From positions 124,001 to 188,000 of the forward strand of contig OZ251252.1 in the NCBI GenBank assembly GCA_965240325.2: a stretch of 64,000 bases of DNA, read 5' to 3'. The translations under genes were made by a program, and so were the position numbers. Of this stretch, positions 1 to 14,079 are shown piece by piece. The notes under the pieces are model-generated. The model saw nothing but the letters and a program-made list of their open reading frames with translations. It was not told where the DNA came from and made no database searches. This DNA is from Rebecca billardiae RCC1528. Its lineage: Eukaryota > Haptophyta. The first letter of the stretch is position 1, and every line of letters starts with the position of its first letter.

Positions 1-1344
1 GCGCGCATGCTTTCCACTGCCGCATTCACTCATGCAGGCGTTGGCGAGCGCGCGCCGTCGCGTGTGCTGCCTCTCTCCGACGCCGATACGCTGAATGTAA
101 TCATCATGATGCCTGCCGCTAGTTTCTTACCGGTGCCGGCTGCGCGAGCGCATCAACCTCCTCTCGCTGGGCGATGTCCGCGCGCTCTAGCAACAACTCA
201 AGGCACACGAGAACGCCACGGTGCTCAGGATGGACCCAGCTCGGCAAGGATGGCCTGTTGAACAAGAAGGTGGTGCACTACTGGTTTGAATCTCTCGCGT
301 TCCGCCTCGAGTGGCCGCTTCCTTGGCCCTGCCTGTTCTCTGTGCACGGCCGAGGCGCACGCCTGGATAGTGGGGCTGCAGCACGGATGTGCGAAGCAAA
401 GAACGCGCACGGACGTCACGCTCACCGCGGAGCAGGCGCGCGACGCCGAGCCCGCCGGCGCCATCACGGCCGCCAACAGCCGCGCAGGCACATCCGAGGC
501 CAAGGCGCGGCGTGAGGATCTGGCGGCGATCACAGCGGAGCAGCGCGCGGACCGCACTATGGTCAAGGCGGTGAGCACGGCGGGCGTGGCAGCAGAGTCA
601 GAGAGCGCGAAGCTCGCCGCCGAGCAGCTCGCCGAGCCGGAGGCCGCCTCGGTGGCTGGCCGCTGCAGCCGCGGTAATCGTAGACCGGTGGTGGCCTCGC
701 ATGGGCTCATGGGCTGGGGTAGGACGACTGGCGACGCGGCGCCGGTGCCGGCTGAGTCGCCAGTGTTGCGACCGAGCCCGCATATTCATCTCCGGCGCCC
801 GTATTCGAACGTACCCACATATATAGACATTGATTTGAATACATATGGACTCGCATCGACCGTTAGTATGTACGGGTACACACATGCTCATATTTACGGG
901 TATCTATCTGTATTTAAATGGGTAACATGCTCGATCTTGCTGCTGTTTCTCCTGAATTTCTACGCGCCCAGCATGGTGCGCCAAATATTCAGTCGCTGCA
1001 TCATAAATTCATTCGACTGAGTGGCAACGGTTGTCAATAAGTACTACCGACCGCATTCCGTCATCTAGCCGCCATCACGGGTGGGTACCACTTCGCTGAA
1101 TCTCTATGTGACACTAAGTGGCCGGCAGCGCGCCCGCACGACGGCGCGACGGCACGCGGAGTCGGTTTTGAGTGCTTCTGACGGCTGGGCTGGGCTGGGG
1201 GGCATACTAGAGGGCACTTCAACAGGCGACAGCCTCGACAGACACCTACATGGCAGGCCTGTCGAATACCCCCAACCGCTAGGCTGAGGGCCTGGACCCC
1301 CTATTCCAAACCGGCGTTTCCGTCCCGAACTCTAAGCCAGTAAG

Positions 1345-1366
1345 TTACTTGGGGTACCCCAAGTAA
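1345..1366. repeat. Perfect 22-bp palindrome
   Basis: The left half is TTACTTGGGGT and the right half is its exact reverse complement, with no spacer. It lies in otherwise non-coding DNA and could be a dyad binding site, a cruciform-prone site or a transposon remnant. Nothing in the context decides between these. Confidence 0.7.
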
Positions 1367-2914
1367 TCGGAGTACTTTAATTCTTTCAGGCTCCCGCCAA
1401 GCGCTTTGATTAGGAGTTCCAAGCTGGCTCAAAGCTTTGCCAGCGCTCCACTGCGCGAAGCCAGGGCGAACCGCGAGCCCCGAGCTTTCGGGGGAGCTCG
1501 GAAGGTGGGCGGCTGGCAGGCGCACGGCGGTAAGCCTGCGAGCGAGGGGGGGGCGGCATTGCCCTGCGCGGTGCGCGCTGGTGTAGCTGCCGACGTGCCC
1601 GTGTAGGCGGCCTGCCAGCCTCAGATTGATTGGTTGCGTCCCACTGCGCCGTGCCCCCCGTCACCCAGCGTCGCTTGGGTACAGTCTCGGCCTCTCGCGG
1701 GAAAGCGGCGCCGCCCTGTGGCGGCGGGCCGCAAGATGAGATCGTGGTGCACTGCTGGGCTGACGCGCGGCGCGCTGTGCAGCTTGGCGTGGCTATGTAC
1801 ACATGCAATCGCGATGTGCTGTCCCCCGTAGTCACGACAAGTACGCCACCAGTCCAAGCACGCACGTCCAGGAGGCCGCCTGCGCCATACAGCTTCAGCG
1901 CGGAACCGCCGCACCCGCGACGCGATGGCGACACAGATGGACAATGCCTCAAACGTCTGCATGCTCATGCGACATTGCTGGTTGCAGGATGTGCGCATGG
2001 GATGCGATCGGGGCAGTATTCGCAACCAGCTCACCTATAGCTCCTCGTGAGAGCTCGGCCACGGATGGACTCTTGCGCCATTGTCGGAACGCTTTGAATG
2101 AAAAGCTACGACGGCTCGTGCTGTAGCTCTTGCGCAGACGTGCGAGGCCGCATGGCGCGCAACTGAGTAGGGCTATACACCGTCAGCAGCCCTCGCTCAC
2201 TCCTCGTTGACTGTCCAGTGTCAGTCATTCACACGGCTGCAGCACGATCGGCGGCGCCCGCCCGGTGCTCGCCGATTGGCAGCGTGGGCGCGCGCACTGA
2301 CCAGAGGCGGCAAGGTAGCAGCGGGCGACGCTGGCTACTGTTAGTTCACGTCTCTGATGGCGCTCCAGACCACTCCCCAGCTGCACGGCCGCGCGCGCCC
2401 CGTGCGATGCGACGTTAGCCGTCGCAAGACCGCTCGCCCCGCAATCGCCCACAACCCAACTTTTGGCCGCCTTCGCGGCCGCCTGCCCGTCTTTCGGTGT
2501 TTCCAATTCGCCGCGGGCCCGCGCGATCCCGCCGCCCGCGCAACGAAGTACTTTCATCACTTGTACGGCTTGTACCGCTCGGCTCCCCTTTCTTTGCCGA
2601 AGAACGGGCATCTGCGTGTGTTTTGCACGGCTGTAAGTTCGTTTGTCTATGTGGGTACTCGTTCTTTCGTTTGAGAAATCACGAAAATGTCCGCCCCGCC
2701 CACCCGGCAATCGTCGTGGTGGTCTTGAAACGCCCGCCGCGGGGCCACCTCGGCTGTGGGCAGGTGGTGCACTCGTAGGAGCGCGATGTCGCGCTCCCGC
2801 ACGGCGCCCGTGCTTGCCCCGCACCTCCGAGTGCGCGTGTTGCATCTTTGCGCACCATCCCCGAATCGAGCCGGCACTTCGCGCGCGCACAGTTCAAGAA
2901 GGCGATGCGACCGC

Positions 2915-2985
2915 CTTGCGACCAAAATCGGCGCACGCTATGCCCTGCTGGCATCTCTCTGACAATCTAGCATTTTGGTCGCAAG
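2915..2985. repeat. 14-bp inverted repeat pair
   Basis: CTTGCGACCAAAAT (2915-2928) is repeated in inverse orientation at 2972-2985, 43 nt apart. Imperfect pairing continues on the outer side (CGACC/GGTCG). It may be a transcript hairpin or the end of a small inverted-repeat element. Confidence 0.5.
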
Positions 2986-3432
2986 GTCGGTCGTCGTTCT
3001 CGCGCAGCTGTGACAAGACTGAGGCTGCCTCAATCATTCACGGCATGAAGCACATGCTCGAGAAGGACCGCTGGTACGCCCTCTGCATCACGGAGGCGGT
3101 GGCTCTTTGGGTCAGAATCCACCTCAGCCACACCCTTGCAGGTGCCTTCGGCGCCTCGGACCCCGCCGTGTTCAACAACGCAGTTCGCGCGGCCGACCTT
3201 CCGTGGCGGCTACAGCTGCGTGCGGGGACTCGGCTGGCGCGTGTCGATTGAGGCCAGGACGACGATTCACACGACCCACTGCACTTGCCTGAGCGTGCAC
3301 GGGCGTAAGCTCTACTGGCTTTGGTTCGGCTGCAGCATCCCGCCCCGCGAGCCAGATGTCGAGGTCGAACGCGCGCAAGCGCGCGCGCGTGCGCGCCGCT
3401 CGCAGCGGCAGCGCAGCGTGCGCTGCGCGCCG

Positions 3433-5400
3433 ATGAGCATCATCGAGTGGCTCGACTCGCTCCCGTCGGAGATCCCGCCAGACCCGCGCCCGTCGGCGCC
3501 ATGGCTATGGCCGCACATGTCCGTGCTCTCCACGCTCGCCGTCGCCGCCCCCGCTGCTGCCCCCGCCTCAGAGCCCGCCGCCGAGCCCGCGCTGCCGCCG
3601 GAGACCATCCTCTGCTTCCGCGTGCTCGGCATCACCAACCCCGTAGGCGCGGCGGATGGCGAGCTGCTGAAGCTGTCGGGCCCGGTCACGGCGCATGTCA
3701 CGAAGCCGCCCGCGGAAATTGGCGCGTCGTACTGGCGCGGGTTGCGCCGCGCGGCCGAGGCGCTCGTCAAGGAGCTCATGAACGTGCTCTTGCCGGGCAG
3801 CCCGACCAGGGCGCACCGCGCCCTCGGGCTGGGCGACTGGGTCGACGCCAACCAGAGCGCGCGTGAGCCCGCGCGGCGGAGAGCGGCTCGGCTGATGGGC
3901 AAGCAGGGCGATGCGTTGACGCGCGTCGCGGGGTTGATCAAGGAGATGCCCAAGCGCAAGGAGGCGCGAGGCGTGATCGTGCAGCTGCTCTCGACCCGTG
4001 CGCCGATCTTCAGCCGCAACGCGCGAGCATTTCGATCTCAGCGTCAGCGTGCGCCTCTGGCGCGAGGCGCGTTGGCACGCGAGGCTCTACGGCGAGGGCG
4101 AGCCCGTACCCGAGGAGCTGCGGCACGGGCGGCTCAAGGTGCACCGCGCACATCGCTCGGTCATCCGCGGCTGCCCTTGCTTCCTCGCGTCGATCTCTCA
4201 GCGCCTCGGCTCGCGCACCAAGGTGAACGAGCTGAGCAGCGGCGAGGAGCTCGAACACGGCGCGAGGCGTCGGCGTGCCAGGCGACCGAGCTGCAGAAGA
4301 CGATCGGCACGGCCGACGCCGCAGCGAGGTTTGTTTCATGGTGACCCGGGCGGGTACTCCCTGCACATCATCGCCGTCGGCGGGCCCATATTTGGCCGGC
4401 TCGAGCTGATATGCTCATCACGACGCTCAAGCAGGCGCCGTCGTACACGGTGGTGCGCCTGCAGCTGATGGTCGACAAAGCACAGGCGAAGGAGGACCAC
4501 ATGGCCGAGTCTGATGACGAGCGGGACGCTGGCGATGACGGCACCGACATCGACGACGATGACGACGACGACGACGGCACTGATGGTGCGCGGGCCCCGC
4601 GCGCGGCGGCGCGCGCGGGCGCGGCAGCGCGCGGGCGCGGCGGTGGCGGCGACAGCGGCGGCGGCGGCGGCGATGGCGGCGGTGGCGGCGACGGCGGCGG
4701 CGGCGGCGGCGGAGTGGCGGCGGCGCGCTCGAGCGGCTCGTTTATCTTCAACCCGCGCATCGTGAGCATCACGCCGCTCGGCGCGCTGCACAAGCTCGTG
4801 AGCGGCGGCAACGTTGGCGTCAGAGCCGAGCTAGCAAACAAACTGAGCGCGCAGTGGCCGACGTCGGCGCGCTCATCGGCGCGAGCGATGCTGCGCTCGT
4901 GGGTGGCTACGAGGTGATCCGCTCTTCCACACAGGGCTCTCTCGCGCGCATGCCCGCGCTCGAGCGCATCAAGGGCTTCGTCCGCGCGCTTGCTGACTTC
5001 ATCCGCAACCCGGCAGCTGCGTCCAGCGATGCACAACCGCACGCCAAGCGGGCACGCACCGAGCGAGGCAGGACGGGTCGGGGTGACGATGGCGCGTCGG
5101 AGAGTGACGAGGAGGAGCTCGATGAGGACGACGAGGACGACGAGGACGACGACAGCGACATTGTCAGTGGCTGCGAGGACGACGAGGGACGAGGACGACG
5201 ACGAGCTGTACCCCGTCGATGACATTGTGAGCAAGGAGACACGCGACGGTGTCGTCGGCTACATTGTGCGCTGGGAGGGAGTGGACGGAGCTGGGCAACC
5301 GTGGCCCGACTCGTGGGAGCCCGCCGACAACGTGTCGGGCGAACTCGCTCGAGTTTGAGCGGCAGCACGGCGGAGGGGGTGTCGGCGGGGCGCACTGGCG
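3433..5400 (+). pseudogene. Decayed chromodomain protein gene
   Basis: Protein-like sequence runs from an ATG at 3433 (MSIIEWLDSLPSEIPPDP) through a helical region (ELLKLSGPVTAHVTKPPAEI, VAGLIKEMPKRKEARG). It ends in a chromodomain at about 5,205-5,355 (ELYPVDDIVSKE, GYIVRWEGVD, WPDSWEPADNV). The chromodomain has the expected aromatic cage pattern (Y, W, W) and the Trp-Glu-Pro tail. The apparent frame changes at about 4,020, 4,410, 4,855 and 5,190, and none of these points has a plausible GT-AG intron, so I read it as a pseudogene. Acidic Asp/Glu runs precede the chromodomain. Chromodomains bind methylated histone tails and also occur at the ends of some retrotransposon polyproteins. No integrase, RNase H or RT motif was seen, so a transposon origin is possible but unproven. 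Confidence 0.5.
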
Positions 5401-5582
5401 ATGGCGGCCCTCGTAACGGACTTCCGCGCTGCCCTATTTGGGATCCGACAGGGATCCGATTTGTTACCTATATATATATATACTCGGCTCGTCGCGGCCC
5501 GACGACGATGTAGGCGATACTGGGCGACGGCGTGGCGCCGCTCCGGTAGACGGCTAGCAGGTGCTAGTCAGTAGCAGCAGCG

Positions 5583-5977
<395 letters not shown>

Positions 5978-6126
5978 TCCCCTAATCAATCGTGGACGGC
6001 CGGGCGTGAGAGTTCACTTCTGTGTATGAAGTAGGACGGTTACAAGTCCAATACAAGCGTCAGCTTCTTTGAGGCTATTTTTGCACGTCCTTACGGGATC
6101 AGCGAAGTAACCAACCGATATATATT

Positions 6127-6300
6127 GGCTTCGTCGGAGTCGTATTCACTACTGGAGAACATTTGCACCGCGCTTCGTATTCATATGTATGGTTCACGCA
6201 GGCATAAAATCGCTTCGTCGGGGTCGCCGTCGTATCCACTACTGGAGAACATCATTTGCACCGCTTCGTTTTCATACATTATAATATATATATGGTTCAT
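6127..6300 (+). repeat. Two-unit tandem repeat, about 85 bp
   Basis: Two adjacent diverged units share GGCTTCGTCGG, then CACTACTGGAGAACAT, TTTGCACCGC and TATGGTTCA, at about 6,128-6,208 and 6,212-6,300. There is no coding signal. The second unit contains a short TA run. Confidence 0.6.
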
Positions 6301-6714
6301 GGACTGCTACGGGGTCGAGCAGAATATCTATCATCGATATTCATCAGGCGCACGTGTGCGTATTCATCATCAGCCTTCGGGAATTGGGAGTAGCTATTGG
6401 CCTTTGCCCTCTGGCGAGCCAGTTGTGCGCACCTCAAAGATGTGCGGGTGCCTTTTCCGGCCACGTTCCACGAGATTTTCTTAAAACTGCAATAGCAACC
6501 GACAGCCAATCAACGCCCGGCCTGCACCAGGGGCGGTGGAGGGCATGAATAGGTTTTTGAGCAACCGCCGAGCCTGGTTGAGTCGCTCCGTTCCGGCTGA
6601 GCGCCGGTCGAACGGCCCCTCGCGGTTTGTCGAAGTCATGGACGGAGCGGGGAGCTCCCGCCGGCCACCGCGCCGGAGCTCGTCACCGCCGCCACGCGGG
6701 GAGGACGATTGCGG

Positions 6715-8277
6715 AATGTCGGCGTCATCTGGCGCGGCATCAATATCGGAATCGGAGACCATGTCGTCGTGCAGTGGCTGCAGAAGAACGGCAGGCCTTC
6801 GGAGCGCGCCGGGCTCGCGCAGGTGCGCCGCGTCGTCAAGAAGTCGTCGCGGGGTCAGTGACCCTCATGGTAAAGTGGTTCTACTTCGTGGAGGACTTGC
6901 CTGGCAAGACGCGCACCGCAGACTACCACCCTGCGGAGGTCTACGAGCACGTCGGCAACTGGAAGGAGGAGGAGATCGAGGTCGAGACGGTGCATGGCAA
7001 GGTGATGGTGTGGAAGAACCTTGCGGAGTTCCTCGCGCGCGGGGGCGCACTGGACTTCTTCGTGAATGCATGGACCGCGTTCAAGCGCCCGAGGTGCGCC
7101 GCCCCGCCCGCGATCCCTCCCTGCGCGCGCATACCCGCGGCGCGCCAACACCGCGTGTCGTCGTCCGCCCCGTCGTCTGTGATGCCAGGCAGGGCGAGTC
7201 CGAGCCGCAGCCGTTCAAGGCCAAGCGCAACGTGCTGCATGTGGCGAACATGAATCTGACCGAGCCACCCGAGGAGGTCATCGCGCAGCTCCCGACCGCC
7301 CGCATGCCATTCGAGTTCGGTGTCGGCCTGAAGGCCTGGAAGCAGCCGGACGGCGGCATCGTGCTGCCGACGACGACAGGGGCTGCGGAGGACGGGCAGC
7401 AGCGCGGCTACCCGCTGCGGCCGTGCTTGCTCGGGGAGGCGGACGAGCACGTGCTCGATCTCGGTACGATCGGATCCCGCTGCGCGCGCGCCGTGCCCGC
7501 TCCCCCCCGCCGCCCGTGTTGACGCGCGTCCTGCGCGCGTGCCCGCGCGCGCCGCGCAGGGCGCGATGAGATTGGCATCGCCGCGGACGCCGATCTGGTT
7601 GCGGCAATGCGGCGTGCGTCGAGTCCGAGCGCCGTGTCGCGGGCTGCCTCGCCGGCAGTAAGGTGTATCGCCACGTCACCATCGTCGCCATCGAGCACGG
7701 CGCGAAGCTGTACCGCCCGCCGGCGGAGGCTGTGCACAACCTCGTCGCGCGGTACCGTGAGTTCCTGTGGCGGGAGCCGATGCACATTCGCGTCCGCCAG
7801 CAGCAGCAGGCGGCGATCTTCGATCGGCTGCTCACGCGCGTCGTCGCGCACTGCCGAGGCTTGCACGCAGCCGAGCGCGCATCGGTCCAGGTCGATGCCA
7901 CCGCGTACGATGCTGCCGTCATCGACCTCTTCGCCGAGGACCGCCTGGGCCGCTGGCTGCGCGGCCGGTACGAGCTCGAGCTCGCATCTCACGCGAGCTT
8001 GCCGCTCGCCCCCGGCTGGCCCTTCTTCTCGATCGCTCCGCTGAACGGCAACGCGTCGGACAACTACGCCGAGATCTTCTCTCCCGCCACGACGCTCGCC
8101 GAGAGCCCGCACCAGCTCGTCCTGTTCACCGACTTCCAGTCGGTCATCGGCCTGCGCTTCACCTGGCGTAAGTGGAAGGATGTCACAGCGACCGGCGGGA
8201 CAATCATCGGCGGCCCGCCGCCGCCGACCGCGGGCTACCATCCGAATAGTGGGCGGGGATGTACGTACGGCTGGTAG
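6715..8277 (+). pseudogene. BAH-domain protein gene, frameshifted
   Basis: Bases 6,715-7,093 encode a BAH (bromo-adjacent homology) domain: GIGDHVVVQW, AQVRRVVKKSSRG, then VKWFYFVEDLP, DYHPAEVYEH and EIEVETVHGKVMV. This is the order of the family's core strands and WFYRPEDT-like signature. Two introns fit in phase: 7,094-7,188 (donor GTGCGC, acceptor CCAG) and 7,464-7,559 (GTACGA, GCAG). The last part (7,615-8,277) encodes a well-composed but unrecognised protein (IVAIEHGAKLYRPPAEAVHN, LGRWLRGRYELELASH). Reading frame is lost at about 6,855 and again between 7,607 and 7,660, so this copy is probably inactive. BAH domains act in chromatin and gene silencing. With the chromodomain remnant next door, a chromatin-linked mobile element or its relic is an inference. 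Confidence 0.55.
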
Positions 8278-9359
8278 GCATGACGTAGTCAGTCACGGCT
8301 CAGCACTCCAGTCGCACTATCCCGCATTGGCGCCATATTCGTTCGTGATACTCGTCAGTCTTATTATTCGTCGGATGAGGCCCGCGCTCGCGGGCCGCGC
8401 GGCGGCGCGGGCCGCGCGGGCTGCGCGGGCCCGACGCGTGCCACCGCCACCGGCCACTGTGGCAGCGCGCGGCGGCGCGGGCCGGATACGGTCGTGCCAG
8501 GCTCCGGTTCGGGCGGGCGGCCGGCTTAGACCCCCCTGCAAGCCCGGCGACGCCACTGCGGGTCACGCTCAGGGACGGCGGCAGAGCCGGCCCACTGACT
8601 GGTCTCGCCGCCCGCGGGTGCGCAACCGTGACCGTCAGTTCCGAGCGGGCACCAGAACTGCGGAGCACGGCCGCGGCGGCGCGGCCGAGTCGCTGTTACT
8701 GGCTGCTCGCGATTGGGATGCAGCAGCTCTACCAGCGACCAGCCACTTGAAGCATGTACACACTCACCAAGCCTTGCCGCGCGGCAGTCACGTTTGCCCG
8801 CCACGCGTGGCCCGTGGCCGTGCCCGTGGGGCGACCGGCTCAGGCAGCGCAGCGGGGCGGCTCGCGCTCCCTGACTGTCGTTGCGAGCTAGCACTTCTGT
8901 GGTCTCCCTGCTTCCTCTCGAGACCTTGCCCGCTCCTTCAGACGTGCTCGCGCAGCACCCGTGTCGCGAAAGCTCTCGGGCTCGCGCTTGGATGGCGCAT
9001 CGCATTCGTGTCGGCTGCCCGCGTGCAGTACAGCCCACGCGAGGCGCAGCCACGGCCCCTTGTCGAGAGGCTCGGATACCCCTGGGATGGCCCAACGACC
9101 CCGCTGCCGCCGCGGCCACGGCGGGCGCGCGCCAACGCTCGCCTCCCCGAGTCGCCGCCCCGGCAGCCGGGGCGCGGCGGCCCCGGGCCGCCCGCAACCA
9201 GACCGGGCTCAGAACGCGTATTACCGGTTTGGCGGCCGTAGGTAGAGGGCCCACCCCTTGCCCTCGCGAGTCCAGGATTTGATGCAAGACCGCCAGACGA
9301 GAGGATAGGGATTTCGTGCAAGACGGCGCCTAGTCGTGAGGAGCCTTGATTGAAGAAAA
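8278..9359. other. No gene recognised
   Basis: GC-rich sequence with arginine-rich shadow frames only. I see no domain, no convincing splice pair and no repeat shared with the rest of the window. Confidence 0.4.
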
Positions 9360-9385
9360 AGTTTAGTCAGTCGACTGACTAAACT
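9360..9385. repeat. Perfect 26-bp palindrome
   Basis: The left half is AGTTTAGTCAGTC and the right half is its exact reverse complement. It lies just before the open frame at 9,396-9,626, at the left side of a dispersed repeat, so it may mark a mobile-element boundary or a regulatory dyad. Confidence 0.7.
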
Positions 9386-9539
9386 CATCTCCCCTACAAA
9401 TGTTCAGGAGATCAAGGCTAGAAGCGTCCAGAAACGGCACCCGCACATCTTTGAGGTGCACTTTAAGAGCAGGCCTGAGCAGGCTCGAGGCCACTTTTTT
9501 GCCGCTCACGTGGACATGATGCCGAGCACGTCTCACGAG

Positions 9540-11180
<1,641 letters not shown>

Positions 11181-11455
11181 GACTCGATCTGAGTACGGCC
11201 GGTCAACGCACACCGCGCGCGGCGGCCCTCATCCGCGGATCCGCGGACTGTGTCTGTGAAGGCGACCGCCGCGACTGAACAGCATCATCGTCATCAGCAG
11301 CAGTATCGTATAGCATCAGATCGAGTTTATCATCGTCCGTCACTCGACGCCGTCGTATATAAATTCTGCCGGCCGGCGGACGATCTGCTGACGCGGTGGC
11401 CGCGAGACCGTACGTGACCACGCGGCACGCTCGGGCCCTCCGGCATCGCTGGCGG

Positions 11456-13614
11456 TCAAGACGGCGGCGGCGGCAGCGGCGGCAGGCTCGCCAGCGCCGC
11501 ATCCCAGCTCTCAAAACCGTCCGCCCCGCCCCCGCCGCTGGCGGCACCGCCGCCGCCGCTGGCAGGGGCGTCCGCACCGCCGGTGCTACTACTGCCTCCG
11601 CTGCTGCCGCCATCCCCCTCCTCCTCCTCCTCCTCCTCCGCACCGCCGCCGCCCTGCGGGGGAGCGCGGCTGCCACCGCCGCCCTCCTCCCCGTCGTCGC
11701 TGTCGTCGTCGAAGAGCGGCTCGCGCGGCCGGCCCTCGGCGGCAGGCCCGCCCGTTGCGCCCGCCGCCGCACCGCCTCCGCCGCCGCCGCCGCCCCCGCC
11801 GCCGCCCCCGCCGCCCACGCCCAGGCGCAACTCATCCGCCGCGTGCGCGAGCAGCGCGTCGACCTCGGCGCCGTCCACGCCGGGAGGCGGCGCGTCGAGC
11901 GCACGCGCGCCCGGCCGCTGCTCCCCCGCCGCCCCCGGCTGCGGCGGCGGCTGCTCGGCGCCGCCGGCCGCCCCGGCCACCGCCCCGGTCACCGCCGCCG
12001 CCGCGCCGACCCCCTGCTCAGCCGCGCCGCTCGCCGCGCGCCCCTCCTCCCGGCGCGCGGCCGCGGCGCCCGCCGCCCCCTCGCGCGCCTCGCCGTCCGC
12101 GCCGCTGCCGCCCCCCGCGCGCGAGCCGAACGCGGCGGCGATCTCCGTCGCGTACGCCTCGACCAGGTCGGCGGAGGGCTCGCGCGCGCCGTTGAGCGCC
12201 GCGGCGATGGCGCGCGAGGGCGCGCGCGCCGCGGCGTGCGCGCCGCCCGCGGGCAGCGCGCCGCCGCCAGGGCCGTTGCCGCCGCCCTCGCCCCGCCCGA
12301 CGAAGCGGTCGAGGGCGGCGCACACGCGCGGCAGCGAGGGCAGCAGCGCGCTCGCCACGCCCGCCTCGTCGATGGCGGAGAGGTCGAGCGCCGCCTGCTG
12401 CACGTCCGGCGGCAGCGGCAGCGAGCGTGCGCCGCAGGTGGGGGCGGGCGCGGCGCCGGGTCCGACCGGCCCGCCGCGCCGCCACTCGCCGCGCGCCTCC
12501 GCGTGCGACAGGAGCAGCTCGGTCATCTCCGCGGCGAGCGCGCACGCCTCCGTCTGGAAGTCGCCGCGCACCACGTCCGCGGCCGCGGCGCGCGCGCCCT
12601 CCGCGTCCGCGCCGGCCGCGTGCGCCGCCACCGCCTCCCACAGGCGCTGTGTGTGCGTGCGTGCCGCGCGCCGGGGCGGGCCGCGCGCGCCGGAGGGGGC
12701 GGGGCGTCAGCGGGGGGCCGGCGCGGCGCGGTCCGCGCGCTCTGCCCGCCCCGCCTCTCGGACAGGGGTCGGGGGCTAGGGCCGCGGCTAGGCGGCTGTG
12801 CCGCCGTTAGGGCTAGGGTTAGGGTTAGGGTTAGGGTTAGGGTTAGGGTTGGGCGCACCTTTGAGCGCGCGCCCGCGGTGTCGGCCGCGACGGCGCACTG
12901 AGAGGCCAGCGCCCGGAGCAGCGCCTCGAGGTCCTCCTCCGCGTCGAGCGCGGCCGCCTCCTCCTCTGCACGCGCGCGCGCCAGCGCCGCGGCCATCGCC
13001 GCCGCGCGCTCCTCGTCGAGCTCGCCGCCCGCCGCCAACGCCGCCGCGGCCGCCGCCGCCGCCGGCCGCGCGCTCGCGGCCGCCGGCCCCGCCGCGGCGT
13101 CTGCGCACGCGCCGCCGCCGCCGCCGGCCGCGCCGGGCGCGGTCGGCGCGCCCAGCGGGCCGGGCGGGCCCACCGAGCCCATGTGCAGCTCCAGCCGCAT
13201 CGCGCCCGGCGGGATCTCGAGGAAGTGCGCGAGCACGAGCGCGGCGCCGTCGGCCGCGCGCTCGGCCGCGTGCGCGGCGCGCGCGCACGCGTCGATCTGG
13301 CGGCGGAGGTAGGCCTGGAGCTCGGCGACGCGGAGCGCCTCGACCTTGGCGCGCACCGCCGAGGGCAGCTTCGGCGGGAACTTCTTCAGCGTGCACAGCC
13401 GGCCCACCGCCGCCGGGCACGCCGCGTGCAGCCGGACGTGCAGCGCGGTGAAATCTCGGAAGCGATGGTCGGCGAGGAACTCCGAGTTGCCGAGGCGGGA
13501 GACGATGGAGTAGGAGGTGTACCGCTTGCCGCGCTCGTCGAGCAGCTCGACCGCGCGCTCCACCGACACGCGGAGCTCGGCGAGCATCAGCGTGCCCGAC
13601 GGCGCCGCTGCCAT
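11456..13614 (-). CDS. PX-domain (sorting-nexin-like) protein
   Basis: Two exons: 13,614-12,859 and 12,646-11,456, giving about 648 aa. The intron (donor AAG/GTGCGC, acceptor ACACAG) joins in phase 0 (GARSK to RLWEAVAAH). Residues about 5-135 form a PX domain: YTSYSIVSRL, HRFRDFTALHVRLHAACP, then the proline motif FPPKLP, followed by helices and FLEIPPG. PX domains bind phosphoinositides, so an endosomal or vacuolar membrane role is expected. The C-terminal half has helices (QAALDLSAIDEAGVASALLP) and long Gly/Ala/acidic low-complexity runs with no recognised domain. In-frame ATGs exist upstream (13,731). The 13,614 start was chosen because it sits just before the domain and upstream residues look untranslated. 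The intron carries telomere-type repeats. Confidence 0.8.
12807..12852 (-). repeat. Intronic telomere-like repeat (PX gene)
   Basis: About seven TTAGGG-type units on the plus strand, so the transcript reads CCCTAACCCTAA. The block starts 6 nt after the 5' splice site of the PX-gene intron. Confidence 0.95.
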
Positions 13615-14079
13615 CCTCCGCCCCGCGTGTTTGGGCGCCTTCGGGGCGCGGGTGCAGATCTTGCGGTGCTGAGGTGGGCACAGCTTGTAACCTTCCGGCG
13701 CGCCCATCGCCCGCCGCCGCCCGGACTGCATCCGGCATCATCGCTCTCGGTCAGCGAGATGGCGGCCTGCAGGCGGGCGGCTACACCATCCCATAGCAGT
13801 GTGTACACTGCTACTCGCGGGAGCCCCACGCAGACGCCGATCAGCGGACGCGTCTGTCCCGGAGCAGCACTGCAAGCGGTGGGGCGCAGCCTCCGACGGC
13901 CGCCTCGGGCGCCCGCGCGCGTGGCTGCTGAGGCACAGGCCGCCGCTCGACAACGGCGCTCGGGGCCGGACCGTTCGATCAGAGCGCGGTCCGTCCTGCT
14001 CACGCGCGTGTGCGCCGTCCGAAGCGGCGCGCGGACGGGCCGGCGGGCGCCGCACGCCTGCCCCCGCCGCCCCGCCCCG

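Larger units (their letters stand above)
1..3432. other. Gene-poor region with only coding-like scraps
   Basis: I recognise no gene here. Two stretches look weakly coding on the plus strand. About 410-650 encodes an Ala/Glu/Arg-rich helical segment (TAEQ, REDLAAITAEQR). About 2,985-3,250 encodes CDKTEAASIIHGMKHMLEKD and then AVALWVRIHLSHTLAGAFG, which reads like a degraded protein leading towards the chromodomain pseudogene. No splice-consistent model could be built for either. The region also holds a perfect palindrome and a pair of inverted repeats listed separately. Confidence 0.4.

Noticed and set aside
12807-12852. Chromosome end or telomere addition site
   Set aside because: The TTAGGG block is short, interstitial and enclosed in an intron with coding sequence on both sides.
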